A DNA stretch of 64,000 nt from Cliona cf. orientalis (lineage: Eukaryota; Porifera; Demospongiae; Clionaida; Clionaidae): positions 21,395,262 through 21,459,261 of the forward strand of contig OZ005689.1 of NCBI GenBank assembly GCA_963930775.1, in the 5' to 3' direction. A program made the translations under genes and the position numbers. Positions 1-11,188 of this stretch are shown here, in pieces. Position 1 is the first letter of the stretch. Each line of letters opens with the position of its first letter. The notes below the pieces were generated by a model. The model had not been told where the DNA came from, did no database searches, and was given only the letters and a program-made list of their open reading frames with translations.

Positions 1-495
1 ATAGTAACGCGCGGCCCTTATATCGTGACACAGTGCCTTTAACATTGTTTATTAGGAAGCTTTAACAAACATGGTGGTGAATCAACAATGATAACTTGGA
101 CAACCTGCTGTTTGATGTAACATTAGTTTAAGTAATTTTAATATGCTTCCAGAGTTTATAACAAATTCCAGTGATTTCAAATAATTATGTTATTCTAACC
201 ATACACACGCTATAATAACTTCACAGACAATGTAAAAATCAATAACAATAAGTTGACTGTCCATTTTTTGCAGTGTATATATAATATACAAGTACTTTTT
301 GCATTATAAAATCTGATGGCACTCTTCAAAAGCATACTGGTACCATTTGTAGTAAGAGTAATGAAGATATTGTGGAAGTGCGAGTGGCCATGGGTACAGA
401 CATAACATAAATGAAGGTACCCAAAGAGATTTATATAGGAGACTGGTTTCTACTTTAACCCTACCCAATAACTGGATCCTGGATATGGGACTATC
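1..495. other. Intergenic DNA, nothing recognised
   Basis: AT-rich sequence with no convincing reading frame, splice pattern or repeat. It ends at the 5-bp target duplication CTATC of the adjacent MITE. Confidence 0.5.
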
Positions 496-828
496 CAGTG
501 GCGGATCCAGGGGGGGTAAGGGGGGTGCAAGTGTACCCCCCTTTGGGCTGCATCCAACACTAAAAAGTACTGATGATGAACTAAATGGCACCCCCCTTTC
601 TGGCTATAGAACTAAGAAAACTCCTATGGCTCACCTTAGAATGCTTTAGAAGAAAATTCGTTCGAAAACGCATCGATTGGACTGGCAGAGCTGGCAGTTT
701 GTCTCAAAAACGATCGAAAATGGGCGTGGTTTTGCCCCAAAGTGGGCGTGGCTTCTCAAAATTCGCATGCGCTTCGCGCGCAAGAGCGTACTACAACCCC
801 CCTTTTAGAAATCCTGGATCCGCCACTG
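496..828. mobile_element. hAT-type MITE with 5-bp target duplication
   Basis: A 333-bp non-autonomous element. It starts CAGTGGCGGATCCAGG and ends with the reverse complement CCTGGATCCGCCACTG. The exact 5-bp direct repeat CTATC lies on both sides (491-495 and 829-833). CAG...CTG ends with a short duplication fit the hAT superfamily. The 5-bp length matches the hAT at 5395-8599 and four other MITEs here. Short frames inside it are not coding. Confidence 0.8.
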
Positions 829-1429
829 CTATCCAATGATTATCAGATAAATACCCCGCATGCATGCATGCATGCATGCGCAGCAAGGGGTAAAGCAATC
901 AGTTTGTCTATCGGCATAAAAATTGGCAAATCTCAACATTTAAGCGACTGTAGGGTCAATAAATGGGATAAAATTTAATGGTGTAAGACGGCGAAAAAAC
1001 ACCTGCTTCGTTTTTAACCCTAGGCAGTACCCAGGGAAGCTACAAATCGTGCGAATATGTCGACCACGCCTTCATCCGACATGCCAACCTAGTACCTTAT
1101 GAAGTCTATTGCGCATGCTCAAGCTTCTTGAGTCTACTGCGCATGTTTGAGCTTCTCTACAGCCTGCACAATATTAATGTTGTTATGATCTCAGAATGGA
1201 ACGAAAAAGTTCGTGAGTAGCAAGAGAATAGAGACCTCTAAGAGGCATGGGCGATATAATATTATATTGCCATGGCACGTGGGGTATGTGCTCTGAGCTC
1301 TAGTTGAGCAATGTATATCAGCTACCGCTGTTGATAATTTGCTGTTGAGTCATATATGCCCAGTAAACTATAATAATAGATATTCGTGTATTTATGTATG
1401 AATGAAAAGTCAATATCAAGTTTACTACA
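829..1429. other. Intergenic DNA with a dispersed repeat fragment
   Basis: No gene seen. About 840-965 resembles 33725-33855: both have GCATGCA-rich sequence, then AGCAAGRGGTAAAGCAATCAG, then a GGGTCAAT motif, so this is an unnamed dispersed repeat. A short (GCAT)n run lies near 860-880. Confidence 0.4.
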
Positions 1430-1806
1430 TACCGTAGAAACTGGTTGTTAAGCGCATGCGCTTATAACACACGGCAGCAAGGAAATATGCGCTCAACAAA
1501 AAGTATAAAGTGCTGAAACACGGTAGGGTAGGTAGGGTAGGTGGGGCGTGCATAAAGAACGTGTCGAGGGTAGAAAGGCCTACAACGGTGGCGAAGAAGC
1601 AACCAGAGAGCGTAATTCTCAACGTTTTCTTCTCCAGCCTACTTCTAGCCTTCTTTCTGGGTTTGTGTAACCGATCGCTCGTCGTTCAGCTGGCTTGCTG
1701 GGCGTATGCGCCTAACAAAGAGCGGTAAAGCTCGCACAAAACTATGCACTTAATGAAAAGTATGCGCTTAACAGCGAGCAGCACTTAACAACCAGTTTCT
1801 ACGGTA
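1430..1806. mobile_element. MITE with TACCGTAG...CTACGGTA ends
   Basis: A 377-bp element. It begins TACCGTAGAAACTGGTTG and ends with the reverse complement. The inner part of each end contains the motif TTAAGCGCATGCGCTT. It is related to the elements at 1978-2525, 30650-31079 and 47035-48350. No target duplication is evident, so it is probably old. Confidence 0.7.
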
Positions 1807-1977
1807 CGTGTGTTCATGGACATTATATCCTCTGACGTACCTTCGCTTGACACTAATGTTATGCCTGGCCACCTGATATTCTAATACCACATGCTGTAGC
1901 TAACGAGGTATGATGGCCATCTGAAATTTCAACAGCATATTATTATATAATATAGGTTGAAGCTACTGTTACAGTAG

Positions 1978-2525
1978 CACCGTAAAGTCTGATTAATAAG
2001 TGCACTTGCTCATTAAGCGCACATTTTTTAATAAGCGCATGCTTCCTTCCTGTTGTTAAGTATCGTCTAATAAGCGCATGCGCCCAATAGAGATGACAGT
2101 AATATTCACCGTTTGATCAAAAGTGTTCCATGCTCTACATGGCTAGAACTAATTTACCAACCTATTTAATTTAGGATAGCCAGCTGCACAAGATTAGCTA
2201 TACTCAACACTGCGATGTTCCACTGAGATGGATTCGGACTCTTGATCTTGACTCCGAAGCAAGTCTTTCCAAAGAAGTCGAATATTTTTCCACGATTTTC
2301 TTCCAGTGATGGCTTCCGATTGTACTCTTATGAACTATTTCAGAGCTTATTCCAAGAACCGCTGTGTTCATAACTTGCTAGCTTTGTCATTGAGCGCTTG
2401 AACATGCTGGCAGTGGGCGGGGCCAAAACGTCACTCTCTATTAAGTGCACATCATCTAATAGGCACATGTTTCCTTACCACTTAGAGTGAAAAGCGCATG
2501 CGCTTATTAACCAGACATTATGGTA
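1978..2525. mobile_element. MITE, uninterrupted relative of 47035-48350
   Basis: A 548-bp element with ends close to ACCGTAAAGTCTG and its reverse complement, followed inwards by repeats of AAGCGCATGC. It aligns along its length with 47035-48350 but lacks the two elements nested in that copy. It therefore serves as an empty-site reference: the positions matching 47424 and 47795 read straight through here. Confidence 0.75.
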
Positions 2526-2699
2526 CCTTCCGGACAACTACCTATGGTAGCCTGTGTAGGTAGAACCTTGTAGCTGATAAAAATTCACTGTTGAATTTGC
2601 CTCAGTGCATACGGCAATATCATGACATTCTTTTTATTCATAGCAAGTAGGTATACCTATCAGAATTAACAATGAGTCATAGACTTACGATTAAATTTT

Positions 2700-4325
2700 C
2701 TGTTGGAATTTCGGCTTTGTATTATGGTATTATTAACAGTGGTGGGTGGGGATCACTCGCGCATTACCTTGAGAGGTTTACGACGTTTGGATGGAATGAA
2801 AAATTGGGTCATAAATAAGTTTATTTTAGCCTTTATTGCTGAGTTTGTTTAAGGTACCTAATCTACATATCCATAGGTATTCATTTCGTTTAAGCCACTC
2901 TTCTTTATTTGCTATATTGTCAGGTGCTTGGGATAGGATTTGGAATTTAATCCGGCCAATATTGTGTTTGGATTCTTGGCAGTGTCTGACCATTGGGCTT
3001 GAGTTGTGTGCTAGGCTAGGTGTTCATATACTCTGAACTTTAATTGCCTACTAGTGTAGCCCACATATTGTGATCTACAACCAGGGGTTTCACATATGAT
3101 CAGGTATATGACATTGGTTGTTTTGCAGTTGAAGTGGTGCGTGGGTTTGGGGAAATCTATTGGGAATTTATGGTTAAGGGTTGTACTAACTGCATAGCAT
3201 TTTGTATCTAGTGTTTGGCAGACTAAGCATTTGTTTATGCATTGTTTTACTGGGTTTCTGAAAATTTGGAAGGTGTTTTTGAAGATGGTATGGGTATATT
3301 GATCTGGTAATTCTTCTAGTTCGTCGTTTGGTTGGTGAGGTATGGGTTGTGGTGGATCATCTAATGGTTTTAGTTTGGCTCTGACAAGTTTGTGTCTCAG
3401 GGATGGGTTTGCTTTGAATGCGATTACGGGTGGTTGCGGGAAAATTTCTCTTAGTGTCTCATTTTGTTCAATCTGTTTCCAATGCTTTTTAGTGCACATT
3501 TAATTCTACGGATGTCATCACAATAGTTCGTTGTGAATACGAGCTTGGGCTCTTTCTGTTTACGTTTGGTTAAGGATTCGGGTCTTTGGTTGAATTTGAC
3601 TTCTTGGACATGTTTCAGAATTTGGTTTTGCCTATATCCTCTGTGTTTTAGTCTATGTACAAGATTAAGAGTCATTTTTTCGAAGTTATTTTCGTCTAAA
3701 TTAGTGTGTAGGTATCTGTGTTTCACCTTTGCTAATAGCTGTTAGTATGGAAGGAGGGTGGTATGAGCTTGCGTGTACGTAGAGTTGTTTATTGGTAGGT
3801 TTTATGTGTGTCCGTATGTCTAATATGTTGTGGCTTTGAAATCTGTTGCCTTTGTATAGGGTGACATCAAGGAAAGTGAGTTCTATGTCACTGATGTCAT
3901 GTGTGAATTTTATGGTATCATGTAGTTCGTTCATATATTCTGAGAATTGTTCGTGGGATCCAGTCCAGATGATAAAAATATCAGCTATGAATCTTCCAAA
4001 TTTGGATGTGTTGTTTATCGATGTGTATGAATTTTTGTTCTAATTTTCCCATGAAGAGGTTTGCATAAGCTGGTGCCATTTTAGTACCCATGGTGGTACC
4101 TTGGATTTGTAGGTAATATCTGTTATTGAATTCAAAAACATTATTTTTTAGCACTATGTTTATAAGTTCGGATAGGACTTCTGGTATAGGTTGCTCAGGA
4201 TGTCTATATGCGTCTGGATCACCAGACAGGAAGTGGAGTATACTTTCCACTCCTTCGCTATGAGGTATGTTTGTGTATAGTGAGGATACGTCAATTGATG
4301 CTAGGATGCTAGGAAGCAATTGTGC
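2700..4325 (-). mobile_element. Penelope-like retroelement, 5'-truncated
   Basis: A fragment of a Penelope-like element on the minus strand. It holds the last part of a reverse transcriptase followed by a GIY-YIG endonuclease, the order typical of endonuclease-bearing Penelope-like elements. The upstream end is cut in the reverse transcriptase near 4325, beside an unrelated plus-strand coding fragment. The downstream limit is not marked by a clear repeat and 2700 is an estimate. The 5' truncation fits incomplete reverse transcription. Confidence 0.75.
2838..4319 (-). pseudogene. Reverse transcriptase / GIY-YIG endonuclease polyprotein, broken
   Basis: Read from 4319 downwards. The RT part shows IDVSSLYTNIPH followed by YLQIQGTTMGTKMAPAYANL, which is the Penelope-type palm (motifs A and B region). 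Linker frames follow at about 3934-3701 and 3726-3451. The endonuclease has NVIYLIICETPGCRSQYVGYTSR at 3130-3050, a GIY-YIG signature in which the first motif reads NVIYLI. After a frame change near 3030 the C-terminus continues as RHCQESKHNI...WLKRNEYLWICRLGTLNKL, ending near 2838. At least three frame changes split it, so it cannot make a full protein. In the family, the RT copies RNA into DNA and the endonuclease nicks the target. Confidence 0.75.
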
Positions 4326-4359
4326 GGTAAAGTTTGTGATTCTACCACAGTCTTCTCAA

Positions 4360-4795
4360 CCACAGCAGCCCAGAATCCAAGTGCCAAGTCAGAACGTACT
4401 TCCAAAGGTGCTGTTGAAAGCTCATACTCTAAATAAAGAAGACCCTGCAAAGATTTTCACTCTTCGAAATCTTGACTTGTCCACCATCAAATCTTGTGAT
4501 CTCAAAGCAGTGATCAAGGGGAGGTTAAGCGTCGATATTACAGCTGATCAGTACAATCTGGGGTATGTATGTGCAAGGCTCGGCTGAGGATTTAGATGAA
4601 CTGTGGGCTCTATTAAGAAAGCCTCAAAGTATTGTGGCAATATGGTGTGATGGATTGGCTGGAGAGGCAGACATGGCAATAGTACCAGCTGCAACTCGGA
4701 GTCGTGGCAAGAGAAAGAAGCAGGCTGAAGCTCCTGAAGTTGCAAATAAGAAACACGTTGACACTCACGAGAGGGTTCAGACTTTGGTTGACTAA
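4360..4795 (+). pseudogene. Fragment of a transposon-linked protein of unknown function
   Basis: Two coding pieces read in order. The first, about 4360-4565, includes FTLRNLDLSTIKSCDLKAVI and ends near a GTATGT donor-like site. The second, about 4570-4795, includes AEDLDELWALLRKPQSIVAIWCDGL and then a basic Lys/Arg-rich tail. I recognise the style (a compact domain with the WCDGL motif, common in cnidarian and sponge repeat-borne proteins) but cannot name the family. The fragment is cut on the left by the Penelope-like element and runs directly into a terminal piece of the TGTGACCGG MITE family on the right. It may be part of another element that shares those ends. Confidence 0.4.
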
Positions 4796-4810
4796 CAGAA
4801 AGATAAATGT

Positions 4811-5054
4811 GCCATAGCAACAGGCTCCAGGTACGGCAACTGGGCCGACTAGGTGGGTCAAAATGAAGGCTTATTTCACCTTTGTATAGATCGACTAGCC
4901 TCCATAGACGACGGCAACAGTTAGAAGAAGGGTTGTTCGACGTGTATATGACAAAATCTGGACTTTGACAAATTTCGACCTGAGCTACTAAAAACACGCA
5001 TTGCACGAATCACGCGCGGATCCGTTACGGAGGGTTTTCCCAAGTCCGGTCACA
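4811..5054. mobile_element. Right-end fragment of the TGTGACCGG MITE family
   Basis: Matches the right third of the full copies (for example 10970-11188) and ends with GGTTTTCCCAAGTCCGGTCACA. The left half is missing. It passes straight into the WCDGL coding fragment upstream and the CA-rich microsatellite downstream. Confidence 0.75.
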
Positions 5055-5394
5055 ATTGTATACACTCACATATTATTAGCATAATGTACCACACACACAT
5101 ACACATACACATACACTTGTGCATACACACTTGCTCATACATGAACACTCGTGCACACACACATACATACATACATACATAAACACTTGTGCTCAGTCGC
5201 GCGCACACACTTGTACACACATACTCGCACACACACACATACACTCATGCACACTCACGCACACACAATACACACTCGTGCACACTAGCATACACATACA
5301 CACTCACGCACACGCAGATACATACATACATACACATATATACATATACACTCACGCGCACAAACGTGTGCACACATACACATACACATTCGCG
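5055..5394. repeat. CA-rich microsatellite, left part
   Basis: Degenerate (CA)n/(CATA)n with interspersed CTCGTG and CTCACG. It continues at 8600-8720. The two halves were one block before the hAT at 5395-8599 inserted. Long frames here are artefacts of the repeat. Confidence 0.9.
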
Positions 5395-5644
5395 CAAGGC
5401 CGTACATAGACCTTTTTAATGAGGGGCAAGGTGATATGGAATAGTAATTGAAGTGGTCTGGGTCGCTTGCGACCCAAATTTAGGGGGGTCTGGGGGCATG
5501 CTCCCCCAGAAAATTTTCAGATGCTCAGGGATGTATTTTTGGCGCATTTTGGTACCTCCAGAGGTGATAAGTGTCAAAAAAAAAAATCATAAATTGAACA
5601 TAATACTATAGTGATTATGTCATAAAAAAAATAATATATTATTC

Positions 5645-8199
5645 TCAACTTTTGTACTGTCTCCAGTTAGCTTTTTTTGCATATACATCGTCAGGGCTAG
5701 GAATGTATTCAGTTCCTCGGTGTACTAACATCATTGCTAGGCCACTTAGTCGCTCTTCCTTCATGGACGAGTGTGTCCATAACTTGAGCCATTGGAGAGC
5801 AGAGAATGACCGTTCACATGAGACACTGCCAACTGGTGTAGTCAGAAAGATTGTGAATATCTTGTGTAGAGTGGGGAAGGTTTGAGGGCTGCATACCGCC
5901 AGTGCCATAGAAGCAGTATTGGGCCTCTCGGGTAGAGAAATACCTTCAAACGATTTCTTCCATTTCAATAATTCCGTATCCAACTTCTCTTTTTCTTCAT
6001 AGGCTAAAATATATATAAGCAGAGAATCAATTTTGCTTTGATCTAGTTATGATAAATAGTGTGGTATTAGGTACTGAACAGCAACAAGCCCATTATGATC
6101 ACTTGAGAATCGAGTCTCCAGCTCCTACATGGTCAATGAAGTTATAATAAACGTTGATTCTGTAATATTCTGAGCAACTCTGATCAACATCACCAGCGTT
6201 TGCTCGATGACACTGAATTCTAGCAATCCTGGGCTTAACATTGATACCGATATTTGAAGCAAGAATATTTATTCTGTCCCACACTTTTTTTCCAGCAGCT
6301 GTCATTTCTCGAGTCATGGATACACTCCTTCGCTAACGCAACATCATTATATGCACCTGCTAGATTGCAATCCCTACATTGAAGAGATGTAGTAACCGAA
6401 CCAAGGAAGTTCAGAATGAACTGTGCTACCGTGAGGAACTGTGAATCCTCAAGAAATCGTATATATGAGGCAGTGTCACTACGTGCATCACCAGTGCTAC
6501 TATCTCTGATAGCCTCTAACGCTTTCAAAACCTCAGCATATTTGGCTAAAAGTGCAGACAGAGTGCTAATTTTAGCTGTCCAGCGAGTGGCACAAAACTT
6601 GGGCACCGTATTCCTTCTACTACCTTCCTTGATAGCTTGAGCAGATTCACTTGCTACATCATCCTCAGTAAGCAATTCAAGCAGTTGCTGTTCACCACCT
6701 TCGAAAGAAGCAACTTTCAAATATATAGCCTTTCGCTTGGCACTACCACTCAAAAACCATGTGTGGCAGTCCCATGTAGAAAACGAACATTATTCCTATC
6801 ACATTTTGACCACTATTTCTACTTTACATGATTGCAACTCTGCTGTGGAATCTCTCAGAAAGCTCAAATTTAGTAACCTCAATCTATCTGCTAGGGGTGA
6901 GCCAACTTCTGGCTTCAACTGTCAAAGCATAATATTAGGAGAGCTAATTGAATTAAGTTAATTAAAAACGGAATAATGTTCGTTTTCTACATGGGACTGC
7001 CACATGTGATCTTCTCTACACTATCAAAAAGGTTATGAATAGAGGGGACACTTCGGCATCCACTTGAAACAGCGAGATTTAGGACATGCATGCGATCGAC
7101 AGTGTACATACGTTGCATTAGGACAAACTTCCTTAACACTGGCCTGTACACCATTCTTACTAGAACTCATGACTGATGCGCCATCATATCCTTGTGTGAC
7201 AAGGCAAGACGTATCCAGACCCCAGTTTTGAACTGTCATCAACAATGTATCAGCTATACTTTGGGCATCCATTTTTTTAACTTCAACAAAGCCCATAAAA
7301 TGTTCACATACTTCATTGCTATTGCTCACATATCTCACGCAGATGCTTACTTGCTCTGTCGTGGAGCAATCCTGGGTTTCATCAGCCATAAGGCTCCAGT
7401 ACTTTGGGATACATGCCATTATTCGCTCACGGATAACACCTTCACAGATACTAATAATTTCATTTTGTATCCTAGGTGAGGTATATTTACCATTTTCTGC
7501 AGCATGCTCCATGTGGTCTTGGAGATTCTTGTGAAATGTGGATTTCCAGTTGACAAAAAAAGGCAAAGTTACCATCCTCTGACTTGCTTTATTTGTCCCA
7601 TTTCCTCTGAAAGGTATGCCTCTGTCCTAAAGCAATTATTATGTCAATTATTGACAAAATGCCCTTGGTTGTGTGAACTTGATGCTCAGCGAATTCTTTT
7701 GTCAGTAACGCATGAATATCAGTACCAGGCTGACATGTTTGTAGAAATAAAGTAGTTTTTCATCTGCTAGTCTGTGACTATCACTCCGTGTGTGCTGGTC
7801 GATATAACCACTCTTCTTTCCCATAGCCTTTTTCCAATTTCTATATCCAGACAAAACAAAGGGGGAGTCAGACAAAGCACTAAAACAGACACACGAGACA
7901 CGGATACAATCCTTTCCCATACTATAGCGTAACCAGGGTCTGTTAATCAACCAGTTAGGGTTAAATCTCCGTCCAGAAGTCACAGGAAAGCAAAACCCTG
8001 CCAGAATATTTGAAGTAGATGTCAAAAGCTGTAACCTATCATCATCGGATAACTTCCTTCCAACGTAGCTAGCTGGATCGAGACTATGCGGTGCTGTGTT
8101 GAGCGATGTTTGCTGGTCAGTGTTGACATGAACGTGACCCGGAGTGTCTGTATCACTGTTTGAGTCATTCTCAGAAAGATCACTCAAAATCTCAGTCAT
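5645..8199 (-). pseudogene. hAT transposase (TTF-finger, DUF4371, C-terminal dimerisation), broken
   Basis: Domain order on the minus strand. An acidic N-terminus at 8199 is followed by a TTF-type zinc-finger region (FNPNWLINRPWLRYS...CIRVSCVCFSA...GYRNWKKAMGK) at about 7970-7800. The RNase H-like part follows, with LMADETQDCSTTEQ near 7400 (first catalytic Asp) and TQGYDGASVMSSS near 7180 (second Asp). Then come ATRWTAKISTL near 6580 and the hAT C-terminal motif SVSCERSFSALQWLK near 5830. This is the layout of ZMYM1-like/DUF4371 hAT transposases. Frame breaks occur near 7600, near 7085 (after HCRSHA) and around 6000. A MITE interrupts the gene at 6764-7002. It cannot produce active transposase. 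Confidence 0.8.
6764..7002. mobile_element. MITE inserted in the hAT transposase
   Basis: A 239-bp element with near-perfect inverted ends of about 33 bp, starting TGGCAGTCCCATGTAG. It is flanked by the 6-bp direct repeat CATGTG (6758-6763 and 7003-7008). Removing the insert and one repeat restores a continuous codon run across the site, which supports the boundaries. The superfamily is not obvious. Confidence 0.85.
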
Positions 8200-8599
8200 G
8201 GAGGTTGCTTCAACTCTATATCAATAAATCATACCGGAAGCACTGATGCAACTATTAAAGTAAATTTCATAACCAGGTAGTTAGTATTTAATACTCACCT
8301 CTGTGTAAAATAACCTGAAATTCATGACTGACAAAGCTTCTTGGGTGCAGGCTCTCCAGGATTGCAACCAGCCATAGCTACATGCACTAGCTATACATGT
8401 ATACTGTACTGGATATGCACATGCACATGCATAGTCAGCTGATCAGTCACGTGACAGTGGGCACTAATAGGAGTAATGGTTTGACTCTGGCGGTGTAAGC
8501 AGTACTCGATCTAAAAGAAAGGTAAGGAATAATATTGTTCAAGCAAGAAGCAGGGGGCAAGTGCCCCCCCCCCCTGCCCCTATGCTAGGTACGGCCTTG

Positions 8600-8729
8600 T
8601 CGCGCACACACACGTACACACTCATGCACACACACTCGCACACAAACATAAATACTCGTACACACACTCGTACACACACACTCGCACACACACACTTGTG
8701 CACGTGCACTCACACACGGTAGACATATT
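8600..8729. repeat. CA-rich microsatellite, right part
   Basis: Continuation of 5055-5394 beyond the hAT insertion. Alternating CACACA with CTCGTA/CTCGCA spacers. Confidence 0.85.
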
Positions 8730-9630
8730 ATGTGTACTTGCATTTTTACACGTTTCAATATCATTGTCATAGGAACATCACCAAGTTCGTGGACTGACCA
8801 ACTGCAGTCTGTCACCATCAACGACTTTACATCCACAGTAGGTCCCATGACAGACATCCCTGAGTCACCGATTGATGTCTTCGAGCTCTTCTACTCTGAA
8901 GACCTACAGGAAGAGATTGTCAGAGAAAGCAACTGATACACTAAGCAAGTTATGGGCGACCAACAGTATCAGTCGTGGACACCCATCACTGTGGAGGAGC
9001 TCAAAGCTTTCTTTGGCTTCTCCATCTTGATGACTGTGAACCATCTGCCATCGCTCAATGACTACTGGAGCTGTGACCAACGACTACGGTATGCTCCGAT
9101 CGCTGACAGAATTCCTCGCTGGTGTTTCAGGGAAATCTCCCAGTACCTACACTTTGTGGACAACAACCATCTTCCTCCACGTGGTGATCCAGCACATGAT
9201 CGGCTTGGCAAGGTTCGACCCTTGATCACTCATCTCAACAAGTTTGCAACACTCTATGAACCATCTAAGGAGGTTGCTGTAGATGAGGCCATGGTCAAGT
9301 TTCAAGGTCGTTCCAGCCTGAAACAGTACATGCCGAATAAGCCAACAAAGCATGGAATCAAAGTGTGGGTACTGGGAGACATTACCAATGGTTACTTTAG
9401 TCGATGTCTATACTGGCAGAGGACAAGTCGAAGGACTTGGAGCACACATGGTGAAGAAGTTGACCGAAGATCTGAAGCACAAAAATCACCACGTGTTCTT
9501 TGACTACTTCACTACCTACCAGCTGCTGGAAGATCTTGAGAGGGATGGAATTCATGGATGCGGGACAGCCAGGAAGGATAGGAAGGAGTTCCCAGGGGCA
9601 CTCAAGAATTCTGGTCTGAAACGATAGGTA
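8730..9630 (+). pseudogene. piggyBac transposase, N-terminal part
   Basis: First part of a piggyBac-type transposase. Landmarks are SWTPITVEELKAFFGFSILM, DYWSCDQRLRY, the catalytic region EVAVDEAMVKFQGRSSLKQY (Asp near 9282), KHGIKVWVLGD, and HHVFFDYFTT with the second catalytic Asp near 9502. Defects: a stop codon at 8934-8936 separates the first 69 residues, and a frame change near 9405 splits GYFSR from DVYTGRGQVEGLG. The frame stops at 9625-9627, just before GTATGTG, a good splice-donor match. The rest lies at 16925-17554, beyond a 7.15-kb transposon. Family members cut and paste at TTAA. Confidence 0.8.
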
Positions 9631-10026
9631 TGTGAATGTATGGAGAAAAAGGGTGGGTACAAAGGTCAATAAATATGTGACTGGATTTGGGAAAACCCTC
9701 CCTCCGTAAGGGATCCGTGGGCGATTCGCGCAATGTGCGTTTTTAGTAGCTCAAGTCAAATTTTGTCAAAGTCCAGATTTTGTCATAATACATGTCGAAG
9801 AACCCTTCTAACTGTTGCCGTTGTCTACGGAGGCTAGTTGTACTATACAAAGGCGAAGTAAGCCTTCATTTTGACCCGCCTAGTCGGCCCAGCTGCCGTA
9901 ACCGGAGCCCATTGCTATGGGCGCTAATTAGACTTCCCGCCAGCGGACTATCTAGATACAGCTAGATTCATCGAACTACTGTAGGTTAGCTCACCTTTTA
10001 AGCTTCTTGGGCATCGAAGATAGGTC

Positions 10027-10518
10027 CGCAAGGTGAAAACTTGACCTCCAAATTTCGGACAAACTACAACTGGCGCATCAAGAGCTCATCGGTACTTAAT
10101 CAGCTGCACCCCAAACCCCCTCCTTAGATCATCCTTTGGGCGAGAAATGCACGATTTGCGCGATTTTGGCGCGATACGAGACTGAAGTGGGCGTGGTCAA
10201 CAGACGCCGCAACATAAACTTGTTCTAATTAAGTGAGCACTTAGCCTGGGTACTAGTGCTGTGAGGACACCTCTGTGAACCGGTGAAAGTCTTCGTTCCT
10301 AGTGCTGGCAGGGCTGTTTAATCTGCAGGTGAGTGAAAAATGGAGAGAACTGATGGTATTGCGGTTAAAAGGGTTTTGCATATCGGTCGCTACCACTTGC
10401 TTTTTATGGGTCATGGTCCATATATTGCATGTAGCGGATGAGATGAGATGAGATTTGGTGAACCCTTGCCATCTGGCTAGGAGCGCTCTTAGCTCTGTCT
10501 GTTGAGAGTACATTATTA
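10027..10518. repeat. Left inverted arm of the 7.15-kb transposon
   Basis: Reverse complement of 16005-16470 with about 90 percent identity by eye. It contains a GCAGGTGAGT splice-donor-like site and then a short open stretch starting ATGGAGAGA that is preserved in both arms (about 33 codons, including VKRVLHIGRYHL). Both arms read this stretch inwards. Confidence 0.8.
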
Positions 10519-10520
10519 TA

Positions 10521-11188
10521 TGTGACCGGATTTGGGAAAACCCTCCGTATGGGATTTTTTCAGAAAATTGAGTTTGATGTATGGTTGATAAGCTCTACCA
10601 TAGAGCTAACCCGCGTTCAAGTCTTAGGCCGATCATGTGCTTGGTTGTGGAGATACAGCGCTTTGTTTGCGATCGCGCCACACCCCCAATAATCGAGAAA
10701 TTACGGTCTAAAGGCGTTGCTATGCACGCGTATGGCGTTTACGCATACTACGCGTGACCCGGAAATCAATTAAATGGACCTGGGCGGAGCCGTTCGAAAT
10801 GAACGTAAAGATCGAGCAAGAGTTGAATTTCGTTGTTGACAACGACAGCCGATTGTTCTTAGATGCCAAGAAGCTAAAAAGGTGAGCGAACGTACAGTAG
10901 ATCGATGAATCTAGCTGTATCTAGGTAGAGAATTCTAATTACCGCCCATAGCAACGGGCTCCGTGTACGGCGGCTGTGCCGACTAGGTGGGTCAAAATGA
11001 AGGCTTATTTCGCCTTCGTATAGCACGACTAGCCTTCGTAGAAGACGGTAACAGTTAGAGGAAGGGTTGTTCGACATGTATATGACAAAAGCTGGACTTT
11101 GATAAATTTCGACCTGAGCTACTAAAAACGCACATTGCGCGAATCGTGCGCGGATCCCATACGGAGGGTTTTCTCAAATCCGGTCACA
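10521..11188. mobile_element. Full TGTGACCGG MITE nested in its parent
   Basis: A 668-bp copy with both ends complete (TGTGACCGGATTTGGG and inverse) and TA on each side. It lies immediately inside the left arm of the 7.15-kb element, so it inserted after that element was in place. Confidence 0.85.

Larger units (their letters stand above)
5395..8599 (-). mobile_element. hAT transposon with 5-bp target duplication
   Basis: A 3.2-kb element with ends CAAGGCCGTACATAG (left) and the inverse CTAGGTACGGCCTTG (right). The 5-bp direct repeat TCGCG lies immediately outside both ends. The interior encodes a hAT transposase on the minus strand. It sits inside a CA-rich microsatellite and carries its own nested MITE at 6764-7002. 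The 5-bp rather than 8-bp duplication fits the hAT subgroup known to make 5-bp duplications. Confidence 0.8.

Noticed and set aside
5119-5419. Long plus-strand open frames rich in Thr-His
   Set aside because: They translate a CACACA/CATACA microsatellite; composition is set by the repeat.
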